Source: Pelargonium cotyledonis
Taxonomy: Eukaryota > Streptophyta > Magnoliopsida > Geraniales > Geraniaceae
NCBI GenBank assembly: GCA_036897625.1
Contig: JAYMTA010001121.1
Span: 1-21,690 of the forward strand
Reading direction: 5' to 3'
Length of the DNA stretch: 21,690 nucleotides
Shown here piece by piece: positions 1-10,200 of the stretch (position 1 is the stretch's first letter; each line of letters opens with the position of its first letter). Made by a program: the position numbers and the translations under genes. The notes under the pieces are model-generated. The model saw only the letters and a list, made by a program, of their open reading frames with translations, was not told the DNA's origin and searched no databases.

Positions 1-675
1 CCGTTGAGATAAAATACTCCATGCCCACCGCCGTTGAGACCGTTATGCTCGCCGGAGCAATTGGTGCATCCAGATTTGGGAGAGGCGTGAGATACGTGTG
101 CGTGAGTAAGGGTTTTTTTTTAAAAAAAAAAAATCACTTAAGGGCTTGTTTGGCTCTAGTGTAATTATTATTTTTAGGGGTATTTTGGTCTTTTCAGACC
201 AAACTAACGGAAAAACCTAACTATATCAAAAAATGACATATTTATAGGAGATAGATATAAAGTGTATTAGTTCATTAGTGTTTTGAGAGTATTTATATAA
301 TTTCTCCAAATATTTTCAAAACAACAAACATATATTCCTTAGTCAAGTTAACCATTATTAAGTAAAAATTCGTAGAAAAAAAAAACTGCTATTTTGCTAA
401 TAACACATCTCAAAATTGAAAGAAATTGATTGCATTTTGGATTAACTAGTGTTACCAAAGTCGAATAAATAAATAAACACTAACGTTGCCAAAGAAAACT
501 TTATGAGAGAAGCCAAGGTGCTTTATGAGCTAGTGCAGTGCAGCTTTTTATTTTAATTTATTTTCCTCTGAAACCCAATTTATTTATTTTTCGCAATTAA
601 AAAATTCAAAAACAATGAAAACGGAACAAATTCCCTCCCAAATGATTGGGCACGAGCCACTGCACGCAGCGATGC
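1..675. other. Upstream spacer and distal promoter of the TPS1 gene
   Basis: No convincing gene lies in this stretch. The first ~120 bases are clearly more GC-rich than what follows and stay open in one plus-strand frame and in one minus-strand frame. The minus-strand ATG at 23-21 sits in a good context (GGGCATGGAG) and reads MEYFIST before the window ends, so this could be the start of a divergently transcribed neighbour. That reading is too short to identify. From about 120 the sequence becomes AT-rich with homopolymer runs, typical of plant intergenic DNA. It presumably holds the distal promoter of the gene starting near 705. Confidence 0.5.
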
Positions 676-682
676 TATAAAA
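676..682 (+). promoter_or_regulatory. TATA box of the TPS1 gene
   Basis: The heptamer TATAAAA lies in the context GATGCTATAAAACCCG. In plants transcription usually starts 25-35 bases further on, which puts the start near 705-715. The CT-rich run that follows, about 750-850, resembles plant pyrimidine-patch leaders. A TATA box at this point is consistent with the first leader exon inferred here. No transcript evidence is available. Confidence 0.6.
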
Positions 683-704
683 CCCGAACAAAGCAAAAAA
701 TCCC

Positions 705-934
705 AAAGCAACGTACAGCACCACCCGCCCCGCCAAAAAAGCGTGAGCCAGCCTCGCTGTCTGCCTGTTTCGCTCCCTCGAAAATGCGTATCTCGTGCCT
801 TTTCTCCTTCTCTGCTCTCTATCACATAATCTCTTCCTTTCTTTTCTAGAAGAAAATCTCCACACTCATCTTCTTCACGTACCTCTCAGTTCTCTGGTAA
901 TCGAGCCTCGTTCTCGTGCTCGCCGGAGCTCGAG
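705..934 (+). other. First 5' leader (non-coding) exon of TPS1, approximate
   Basis: The start is inferred from the TATA box at 676. The stretch is CT-rich and has no long coding frame in common with the protein. Two plausible donors end it: CTG|GTAATC with GT at 897, and GAG|GTTAAG with GT at 935. The second is used here as the outer limit. The next convincing acceptor that leads into the TPS1 start codon is at 7195. The exon contains a complete short upstream ORF at 784-849. Exact ends need transcript data. Confidence 0.45.
784..849 (+). CDS. Candidate upstream ORF in the TPS1 leader (21 residues)
   Basis: An ATG at 784 opens a frame that stops with TAG at 847-849, encoding a small hydrophobic peptide beginning MRISCLFSFS. 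It lies wholly inside the inferred first leader exon, far upstream of the main start codon in the spliced message. A second ATG at 795 in another frame is also in the exon and reads past both donors. If the transcript starts near 705, ribosomes would meet these ATGs first, and translation of TPS1 could be damped. Nothing in the sequence alone shows that the peptide is made or conserved. Confidence 0.3.
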   Translation: MRISCLFSFSALYHIISSFLF

Positions 935-2699
935 GTTAAGATCGTACGGTGCGGTCATCTGCGTGACGTTCCGGTTAGGCTTATCTTTACCATCGGTTTT
1001 GCTTAATCGTTCGTGTGGATGTGAATATGCGTACAGATTGTTGCTGTCATTGATTGTGATTTTAGTTGTTGTGTTTCTGTATCTTTGTGAACTGTGAAAT
1101 GATTGATCGGATGGAATGTTTTGTGAGGAAAATGAATGTGTATTTATCTTTGGACTGGAGTTGCGTTCGTTGCTAAATTTTTCTCTGCTTTGGTCTCTGT
1201 AAAATCCGATTGAATGATTTGTGTTTGTTCGAACTGAAGTAGCGTCGATTGCAAAAATTGTGTCGGTTTGGAGTTATTGCGATAGCCGTTAGATTTTATA
1301 TGCAAATAAATGTATAGATATATACACTGATTTCCTTTCTCACATTTGATTTGACCGAATCTTCCATGTGATCTTGAATGTGATGTTGATTTGGTAGAGG
1401 TTATGTCAATAGCGAAAATTGCCTCTGCTTTGCTATCTCTATAGCTGTATTCCTATGTATATCAATTGCGGCGGCCGAATCCTTACTCTGAATTGAGTAT
1501 GTTGTATGGTTTAAGTTGGTTGCAATTCTGAATTTAGCCAACTTTGGCTGTGTGTGCAAGTAGAGACGTTGAATATGGAACACTATTCTGATAAAGGAGT
1601 GGATTTCTGCACGTGTTGATTGACTGAAACAATAAGATGATCATGAAATTTTGGAAGTTTTTCTTAGTGTTGTTGAACAAGTAGATTCCTCTAGTGGAAG
1701 ACTTGTGTTATAGCCAATAGGGGTACAAGGACCATAGGTGAGAGGGGGTGATTATGTTGCCATTGGCTATAGCCACAGCTGTTACTTGAATATGGATTTC
1801 ATGAATTAGGTAGCAGTTGCTTTCATCTCCAGATGATCATGCCAACTCATTTCCCCCTCACCTGATTTTTAATGCATTTTCTTCCACAACATAATCATTG
1901 AGGATATGTTAGGATATTGTCTCATTCAGATGCCATACTGTAATAGGCAGATTTAGAATCCCCTTGAATTACAAGTATCCCTGAACAGTAACTAACCTTC
2001 CAAAAGGCATTAGGAACAAAAATATGGTGTGCACATCATTTTTAGTATAGCAATTACATGTTTTCGTCTTAGGATGTGGTGTTGACAGAGTCTCACGGAG
2101 TTGTTCATTGCAGCATTGCTTCTTAGTTGATTAATTAGTTTAAGAAAGAAGCAAAATTGGTCCTAGGTGAGACTTTATTCTGTTTGATGATTGAAGTAAT
2201 GAATGGATAGTTATGATATGGCTTGTCATGGAAATGAAAATTACTATTGCAAAATGAATGTTGTGCTCAAGGTTGCAAGTTATGGAGCATTTATCAAAGC
2301 AACTATTACTAGAATGGTAGGAAGAACAGAGGTTGAGGACAATACCAGCAAATTGTGGAAAGTAATACTAATTTTTTTCGTGAAGCTGAAGAAAGCTCTC
2401 CATAGGTAGATAAATTGAGCAGCTTCAATGTTGTAGTTTTATACCTTTGTGGAATGTCAGGGGCAGGGCGGACACAAATGGAAGATGATTAAGACAATTG
2501 ACACTATAGAATCTTAAGATCATGATACAATAATGCAGAAAATCTATTCCATATAGATTAATTTGTTTGGTTTCCAATACAACCTTTTGTGGGCAGAATC
2601 AACTTCAAGAATGAAGAATGAGGGAAAAGATTAAGGAGATAATTTCTATACTGCAGTAAGAATCCAAAGAAATTACCAAAATGTTGGCATGATTGTAAA

Positions 2700-3060
2700 T
2701 TTTCCAAGTATTACGGATTGTCTGGATACCGACCATAAGAAACCTGCCAATTAGGTGGTTTAGCTGCAGCCCACTGGGCTGTAGTTTTGCATTCCGACCG
2801 AAAGAAGGCTCCTGAATTTATGATTAGTTGGTGGATGAAATTCAAATAAATTTTAAATGGGGAGCCAAGGAATCTAGATGAGCTGTAGTTGAGGACACTA
2901 GTGCCATCCGAGGACAAATGGCAACTTGCATTAGGAAGGTAGCTAAATGAGTTCGTGGAGAATTTAGAGGATGTGACCTTAGAGGTAGGAAATTCTTGGT
3001 GGTGGAATGAGTTAATGCAGATAACACTATTTCAGTTTATGATAGTGCGCAGAATATGAG
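2700..3060 (+). mobile_element. Decayed non-LTR retrotransposon (LINE) fragment, linker between endonuclease and reverse transcriptase
   Basis: The firmest part is 2908-3025. One frame there reads GQMATCIRKVAK and, after a frame change, GNSWWWNELMQ. This matches the conserved stretch that plant LINE polyproteins of the RTE-like type carry between the endonuclease and reverse transcriptase domains (usually near IRKVAKE and SWWWNEEVQ). The rest of the interval is assigned by continuity and is uncertain. Several stops and frame changes show that the copy is dead. The same strand and order as the fragment at 3337-3912 suggest a single original insertion that has lost its reverse transcriptase core. 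Confidence 0.55.
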
Positions 3061-3104
3061 TTAATGCTGAATTAGATAGATGATGAGAGACATTAGAACC
3101 AAAA

Positions 3105-3334
3105 TAGTTATTTATTTATTTTTATCGGCAAGCAGTACTTTTATTCAATCAAAATAAGGTAGAACAAAGTACAAAGTCCCTAGAAAGGGGACTTGGAACA
3201 ACCAGTACAATAGAGAGTAGCTTCAAGTGGTGAATGTAACCAAGATTCAAGACTACATGATTGTTCCGAGCAAGACTGGGAGGCGCCATGGAAGATGGAA
3301 AAGAGGAGAGACATTGGATTTTTTTTTTTTTCAA
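3105..3334 (-). mobile_element. Possible antisense retro-inserted fragment between two LINE pieces
   Basis: This block separates the two LINE fragments and resembles neither. Read on the minus strand it begins with a run of A at about 3330-3319. It then ends with an AATAAA at about 3150 and a tail of AAAT units at 3125-3109. Such a tail suggests the 3' end of a retro-inserted LINE or other polyadenylated RNA. No protein domain is recognisable, and no clear target duplication was seen at its edges. It could equally be ordinary repeat sequence of unknown type. Confidence 0.25.
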
Positions 3335-3336
3335 CC

Positions 3337-3912
3337 AAAAGATATCTTGGCTCTATATTTCATAAAGATGGAGAGATTGATGTGGAGCTTAGAAATAGGA
3401 TAAGTGCAAAGTGGTTGAAGTGAATGTTGGATCTAACGGTTACAGTTCTTGTGACAAAGTATTGCTTCTGAAGTTTGAAAGAGAAGTTCTATAGGATAGC
3501 TATATGGACAATTATGCTACATGACATTGAATGACGAGCCCCAAAGAGATCATAAATTCACAAGATGACGGTAGCAAATATGAGAATGCTTTGATGGATG
3601 TGTGACAACACTATATGAAGAATAAAATTAGGAATGAGTATATTCGAGGAAGAGCTGGGATGACATCAATCGTTTAAGCCTTAAGATGGTTTGGACATGT
3701 AGAGTGTAGAGAGAGTTAGGACCCCTTGAGGAAATTTGATAGAATTCAAATAAGAGAAACTAGATGGGGGTAATAATAGATTATAGTTAACATCAAAAGA
3801 ATTAGTGAACAAAGATGTGATGACACTTGATAAAATAGAGTGGGGAAGAGAACACAATTAGAAGATTATGAAGAGTTTTGTTTAAAAGATTCATGTAACT
3901 AACCTGGATACT
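3337..3912 (+). mobile_element. Decayed LINE fragment, 3' end of the reverse transcriptase ORF (RTE-like)
   Basis: Frames in order read RYLGSIFHKDGEID, then AKWLKW, FYRIAIWTIMLHDIE, HKMTVANMRML and, near the end, DKIEWG and IHVTNL. These correspond in order to the conserved C-terminal part of plant RTE-like LINE polyproteins (YLGSIIQKDGEID, FYRTAIRPAMLYG, HKMSVAEMRML, DRAEWRRRIHVADP). Frame changes and stops interrupt the reading, so the copy is non-functional. It is on the same strand as the host gene. The family assignment rests on recalled motifs. Confidence 0.75.
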
Positions 3913-6153
3913 GTTTGGAAAAATGATTTGACTGTAGTAGAAGTGAAAAAATCAATCCATAAATTAATGAAAATTAAAACTGAAATAATTTTCAGATTGG
4001 ATGCTCATTGAAAATCTAGAATCATCTCATCAGGTGATCTTGATGAGGAGTCAATATCTCTAGGGACCCACACTGATGTGTGTACCAACCCTTCCTTTCC
4101 TGCATGCGTGACAAATTTTATGGTTCACTGGTTACTGCGAATCTCCCTGGATAGCGTGTAGCATTCACAACTCTACCAGCACCACTCTCCCACACCACAG
4201 TACTATTAATAATACCAGCAACTCCACTTGCCTTTATATTGCAGAGAGGGAAGAAAAAAGCTGCATGCGAGCCTTTTGGCTCTTTTCTGTCTAGGTTCTG
4301 GATCTGTTCATTTCATTTAACTAGTGGCATGGTTCATTCTCTTCTTTAAAAATATATGCAAATAGATAAAATTCTATTTCCATACCATTGGCGTTGTGAA
4401 GGATACAAATCTTTTTCTGCCCTGTTAACAGTAAAGGTCAGTAATGTGAAAAATACTATGATTTCATTTTTGTTGTTGTTCTATAATATTTACTTGGTCC
4501 CAAACCTAGCCTTTAGCAATTTGGCATTATTTTGTGCAGAACATTGCTTTCATTTTTCTGAATCCAAAATTCACTTAAAAACTGTCTTGTGTTTGGCACT
4601 ACTCATTTGACTGTGAGTAAATGGATGAAAATTGTGACAACTTACTCCTAGTTAATGGCCTGGTTGAGTAATTGGCAGTTTATTTTGACAGTGTTGGATT
4701 ATGTCATTTTAGTCATTTAACTTGTTGCTACATGATAGTTTTGTAAGATTTTCTTAGAGGACAAAATTTAGGGATATGTTGTGAAGATTACAGGAGAATT
4801 CCTAAAGTTTCGGTTGGTTATCTGGAAATAACTAATGTGAACATATATACTTTTATACAAATATTTCTCCAAATATTATTTAGGAGTAGATTGAGGGAAG
4901 TGAAGCAACATTTGTATAAGGGTTAATATGTGAACTAAACACTCCAGAATTCGGCAAGAAGATAAGTTAGTATCAGACCATTAGTCTACAATTATATAGA
5001 AAAATAGAAATTCATCATGAAGGTTAGGAACGTAATCTCCTGTTAGTATATGTAGCATACAAATAATAAAATTGTAGTTATAATGAACTTTTCATAAATT
5101 GATTATACCATCAACTGACATTTATCTACCTCGTTTTTGTTATAGAGAAATATAGTAAAAGTTTACTTTTTCTGTCGACACACGTTACTTTTGAAATTAT
5201 GTCAAAAGTTTAGAAAAATAATTTTTAATTTTTAACAAATATAATTCAATTTGTTATAAATAAAAAATTGGCACCAAAAACTTGAATTGTCATTTTTTTT
5301 CACTACTATCAAAATCTAACCTTCTTTTCTTAGTAAAACAGATTGAAAAAGATTGTTTTAGTAGATCACCATGTCAAAAAATTGAAGGATGATCCATAAT
5401 TAAAGAATAGTTGACTTTTTTTTAATTATTATTTAGATATGTAATTGGAAATCATTTAGTGTCATATCTACCCAAAACTAATTATCATCTGGAAAATACA
5501 GTTGTGTACGTGGAGTTACATTATTGGAAAACTATTTATGTTTTTTTATCAAAAAGGAATAATAGAAGTATAAACATTATTCCTCTAAAATCCCATGAAA
5601 TAAAGTCAGTTATAACAAATTTATTCGAATAAATTACTCAACATATCCAAATTAAGTTCCATGCTCCTTAATCCTAATAGCATAAATTATGGACAAAAAT
5701 TATAAATGGAACAATTAAAAATCAATGACACAAATTAAAATTCACATTTATCGTTTGAGAGAGCTAAAATTTAAAGAATTCGGGTGCAGTGCCCCCAATT
5801 ACAGTGTCATACTTTGATTGACTTAAATTAGTCTTAACTGTTAATTGTTTAACTGAGTTTTTTTTTTCTTGTATAATAGAGGTATTATTTATTCTTTTTT
5901 TCTTTAAAGCTATTATTTATTAATTTAATCCATCATTTTCTTATTTAAGTGGATTGCCTGCTCAAGTCCTGTCCCTTTCCCTGTCCCCACCTCAAAATTT
6001 ATTTATTTATTCCTAAAAATCAAGTCCCCATTTGGGACCAGAATTGGTACGGAACAAATTGCAATCCTTTTAAGTTAGTTCCCATGACATTTTATTGCAT
6101 CCATCCATTATTTTTTTTTCACTTTCTTCTCTGGGTTGGATTGAAGGTTACAG

Positions 6154-6209
6154 TTGGATTATATGTAAGAGATGCAGAGAGTGTTACTGTATTGGCTGCA
6201 GCTCAAAAG
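6154..6209 (+). other. Possible cryptic or alternative leader exon inside the TPS1 leader intron
   Basis: A T-rich tract (about 6108-6130) leads to an acceptor ending GGTTACAG at 6153. The 56 bases that follow end in a strong donor, CAAAAG|GTGAGC, with GT at 6210. The combination looks like a usable small exon. It is not needed to make the TPS1 coding sequence, which starts at 7266. Such sites also arise by chance in long introns. Confidence 0.2.
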
Positions 6210-7195
6210 GTGAGCTAGCAGTAGATGAACTCTTTTCACATGTCTGTCTCTCACTCAACGTTAATTTTTTGGGTTTAGTTGCTAATATCCTGGGGGATAC
6301 TGTTGTGTTGCGTAAACACCGGTGGCGGCTTGAAAGTGATTTTATGTTTTCTCCCCTTATTTGATAGGTAAAACTTTTTTATTTTAACATAAATCTTTGG
6401 TCTTACCTGCATGGCTGTGGGCTTTATGTATCCTATAAAGCTTACACGAGGATTTTGTTGCTCCCTGTCCTTCTCCCTCACCATGATGATAATCTTCCGG
6501 GAATCTGGAGTTTCCTACTATCTTCCTTCCTTCCCATTTCACAGCTTTTCTGCTCTAACCCATCACAAAAAAATTGACTTTACTTCAATCAAAGATAAAG
6601 GATTTTCTGACCAGCCTTGTATAGAAAATCGTAAATTGTTTGTTGACTATAGTTTCAAGGGTTGGTTCTGTTGCTTGACTGTCTCTCTTAGGTGGGTTTT
6701 GATGCATATCTTATTTAATGATTTTTTTTGCTGATCAACTATCTCTCCAGATGTAGCAGTGACAAAATACTGTAACATTTGGCTGTTTATTGTTTCTTAT
6801 TACTCAAACCTTATGTCTTAATGTCTTTTCTGTTCATACGTGTGATGCCTATTTGAGAACTATGGATGCCTTTTCATATGAATGCGGCATGTGGGTTGGC
6901 TGAAATTATAGCTTTAAATGTCTTCAACATTGTGGCAGACCCCATTTTCTTGCCTCTTGCATATTGTGGATCCTATTATATGTGCTATATTTTCCTAGCT
7001 GCTTCCTGTCATTTTATTTTTTTTGATCTATTTGCTGTTTCTGCTATAGATTCTTATTGTTTGATTTGAGCATTTAATAGGAAATTATACTGCAGTAGAA
7101 ATGCACATAACTCCATTTAAAAGAAATGGTTTATAGCTTTCCTAGTACCTAAATCAGGAAGATTCAGAAGTTAATTTGCTTTATGCAAAATGTAG

Positions 7196-7265
7196 GACTT
7201 ACAATTTTCCGGGGAGACCCGGAGGACATAACTTGGTGTTGAAGCGTGGACTCTAGAGTGAGCAT
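7196..7265 (+). other. Second 5' leader exon segment of TPS1 with a GNRA-type hairpin
   Basis: The acceptor TGCAAAATGTAG ends at 7195 and the main start codon is at 7266. No ATG occurs between them. Bases 7208-7223 form a perfect 6-bp stem, TCCGGG pairing with CCCGGA, closed by the four-base loop GAGA. This fits the stable GNRA tetraloop class and could be extended by two G-U pairs. In the mature message it would sit about 40 bases upstream of the start codon, where it might slow scanning ribosomes. The exon boundary is inferred. Confidence 0.45.
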
Positions 7266-10200
7266 ATGCCTGGAAATAAGTATAATGGTAATTCTACCCA
7301 CATCCCAAGTCGTCTTGAACGGCTATTAAGAGAAAGAGAGCTAAGGAAAAGTAGCAGGGCTTCTCAAGGGAATGATTCCCCTGATGGTAGTAGGGGCACT
7401 GAACTATACGAGCAAGACCTGTGCTCAAGAGAAGTAGATAACTTGGCTTATGTTCAACAATTCTTGGATGGGGCTGAAGCTGCAAGGGGTGCCGAGGGAT
7501 ATGAAAGGCAAGAAGGAAGACCTTTCAGGCAACGACTTTTGGTGGTGGCTAACAGGCTGCCGGTATCTGAAATAAGGAAAGGTGAAGACTCATGGTCCTT
7601 GGAGATGAGTGCCGGGGGTCTAGTCAGTGCTCTACTCGGTAAGTTATATCTGAAGTTCGCTCATTAGAAATTCTTTGCCCATCCTGTTGTGTCAGTGTCC
7701 ACTTGTTTATTCCATTTTAATCATTAAACATAAGAGGAGTTTTGATTTCAGACCAATTATGTGCATTATTGCATCATTTCATACTTTCACCACCAAAGAG
7801 GACCATAATGAATTTTCAATAATTTTTATGTAGGTGTGAAGGAGTTTGAGGCTAGGTGGATTGGGTGGGCTGGTGTAAATGTGCCTGATGAAATTGGACA
7901 GAAGGCGCTTACCAAAGCTTTGGCTGAAAAGGCATAGAATTTATATATCATAGTAAAATAATTCCTTTTCATATTTGTACCCATTTGCCTTACACATAGT
8001 GCTTTATATTGCAGAGGTGTATTCCAGTATTCCTGGATGAAGAGATTGTCCATCAGTACTATAATGGCTATTGCAACAACATTTTATGGCCTCTTTTCCA
8101 CTACCTTGGACTTCCACAGGAAGATCGCCTTGCCACTACAAGAAGTTTTCAGTCTCAGTTTGATGCATATAAGAAGGCAAATCAAATGTTTGCTGATGTT
8201 GTAAATGAGCATTATGAAGAGGGTGATGTTGTATGGTGCCATGATTATCATCTGATGTTTCTCCCCAAATTCTTAAAGGAATACAACAGTGAAATGAAAG
8301 TTGGTTGGTTTCTTCACACACCCTTCCCTTCATCTGAAATTCATAGAACACTGCCATCTCGATCAGAGCTGTTGCGTTCTGTTCTTGCTGCCGATCTTGT
8401 TGGGTGAGTCTTTGATCTATAATTCAATTACCTTAAGTTATGTGTTATGGGATTTTTCCCTTGATATTGACTTTTTGCAAGTCTTCTGTCCAAAAAATAA
8501 TGCTTTTGATACCTGCCTCAAATAAATCTCTTTTTAACCTGAAATGCTTTCTTATTCATGTAAGTAGCTATGTGTAAATTTGTGTTAGAAACAAGTCTTA
8601 GCACATAGTAATCTCAGGGTATGACAAATAGAGGAATAGATGGAGCTACTTGCTTCGTTTACAACTATGTTTATTGGTCTAGATGTGGTTGGCTTGTAAA
8701 TTTGAAAGAGAACAACACTTTCGGTAATAACTTTTGGTGTATATTCTTTAACTTAATTTCATATTTTCCTAGGCTCAGTGATTTGTGGATATGGAAAAGC
8801 AAGTTTTGTGTATCAACATTGAAAGCTAGTTCAAAGTCTAGCTCTTCGTGATGGATGCGCATGAAATGTTAAATTTTCATAAATAAATAGTCTGATTTTG
8901 GAACCAGCCTCCTTTTGTCATTTTTTGTTGCGACAACTGTCTTTGCTGATTATACCGGCCAAACATTTAAGAGTTAACCTTTGGTCTTCAGTTTTCACAC
9001 CTATGACTACGCAAGGCATTTTGTTAGTGCGTGTACTCGTATTCTTGGACTTGAGGGTACACCAGAAGGAGTTGAAGATCAAGGAAGGCTGACTCGAGTA
9101 GCTGCGGTATTTTTTTCCCTGAATTGTTTATTTTATGACTTGAGGGTACTCCAATATTTGCATTTGCACTATTTGTCATCATAACAAGAGTAGAATATGC
9201 TCCATAATGAACAGAACTGGCATTAATAGTTGAACTGTATTGTTTCTGTATTCAGTTTCCTATTGGGATAGACTCTGAACGGTTCGTACGAGCACTAGAG
9301 ATGCCTCAAGTTCAGGAACACATCAAAGAATTAAAAGAAAGATTTGCTGGACGAAAGGTATATTTTTTCATGGGTTCTAGTTGATATGTATTGAAATTTT
9401 CTTTTAGTATTTTTAATGTGGGTACATATGGTTTGTTTCTTCTTCTTCTTTTTCTTCAGTTTTATACCGTGTTGTGTCTTTTCATTACCAACTGTGTTAC
9501 TTGGCAGGTAATGTTAGGTGTCGATCGCCTTGATATGATAAAAGGAATTCCCCAAAAGATATTGGCATTTGAAAAGTTCCTCGAGGAAAATACTAAGTGG
9601 CGCGATAAAGTTGTGTTACTTCAGATTGCAGTGCCAACTAGAACAGATGTTCCGGAGTGTATGCACCCTTCTTAACGTGCTTTAGTTTTTTCCCTTTATA
9701 ACATTATTTGTGTAGTGCTCCGATTAGAGGAAGCTGCAATTTTTATTTTGGTTTTTTGTTACCTAAATTGCTATGTAGATAGCAGAAGTCTCAATATAAT
9801 TATATAGAATATAGTAATGGAAATAAAACATGGGTTAAACTTGCTATTTATTAATGTTGCCAGTATCCACTTTTTGTGCCTCCTATGGCTTCAAGATGCA
9901 TTATGTGCATGAACCAACTTGCAATATTTTGCTGGATATATGAAGACACTATAGCTCCTAACACTTATGTGACTAAATTATCTTATGTTTTTTTGCTTCA
10001 ATGACATTATGATGTCAAGCCTTGAGAGAATGGATTAACTTTCAGGCTTTTAATTCGCTTAAGCCTTGTGGATTTTTCAAATTACTGCCTAAATGTCTCT
10101 CTGAAACATGTATTGTTCTGTTTTTTTTTTTTTTTTTCAGATCAAAAACTTACAAGCCAGGTTCATGAAATTGTCGGATGCATTAATGGTAGATTTGGAA

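Larger units (their letters stand above)
935..7195 (+). other. Very long 5' leader intron of TPS1 (about 6.3 kb)
   Basis: The interval runs from a donor near 935 (or 897) to the acceptor AAATGTAG at 7195, just ahead of the leader exon that carries the TPS1 start. It contains no open frame that resembles a plant protein gene. About 1000-2600 is T-rich single-copy-looking intron with one exact TTNGATYTG match at 1345-1353. About 2700-3912 holds LINE debris. About 5080-5940 is extremely AT-rich with no recognisable content. About 6000-7195 is pyrimidine-rich and includes a possible cryptic exon at 6154-6209. Splicing of the whole interval as one intron is inferred. Confidence 0.5.

Noticed and set aside
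4828-4945. Weak inverted repeat (CTTTTATACAAAT against ATTTGTATAAG) in the leader intron
   Set aside because: It is short and AT-rich, has no target duplication and no further similarity, so it is expected by chance in such sequence.
5080-5940. Very AT-rich block that could be a matrix attachment region or transposon
   Set aside because: Only composition supports this. No terminal repeats, coding remnants or defined motifs were found.
5949-6734. Overlapping open frames of 89-107 codons in the leader intron
   Set aside because: They overlap in different frames, have low-complexity hydrophobic translations and lack any family resemblance. T-rich introns give such frames by chance.
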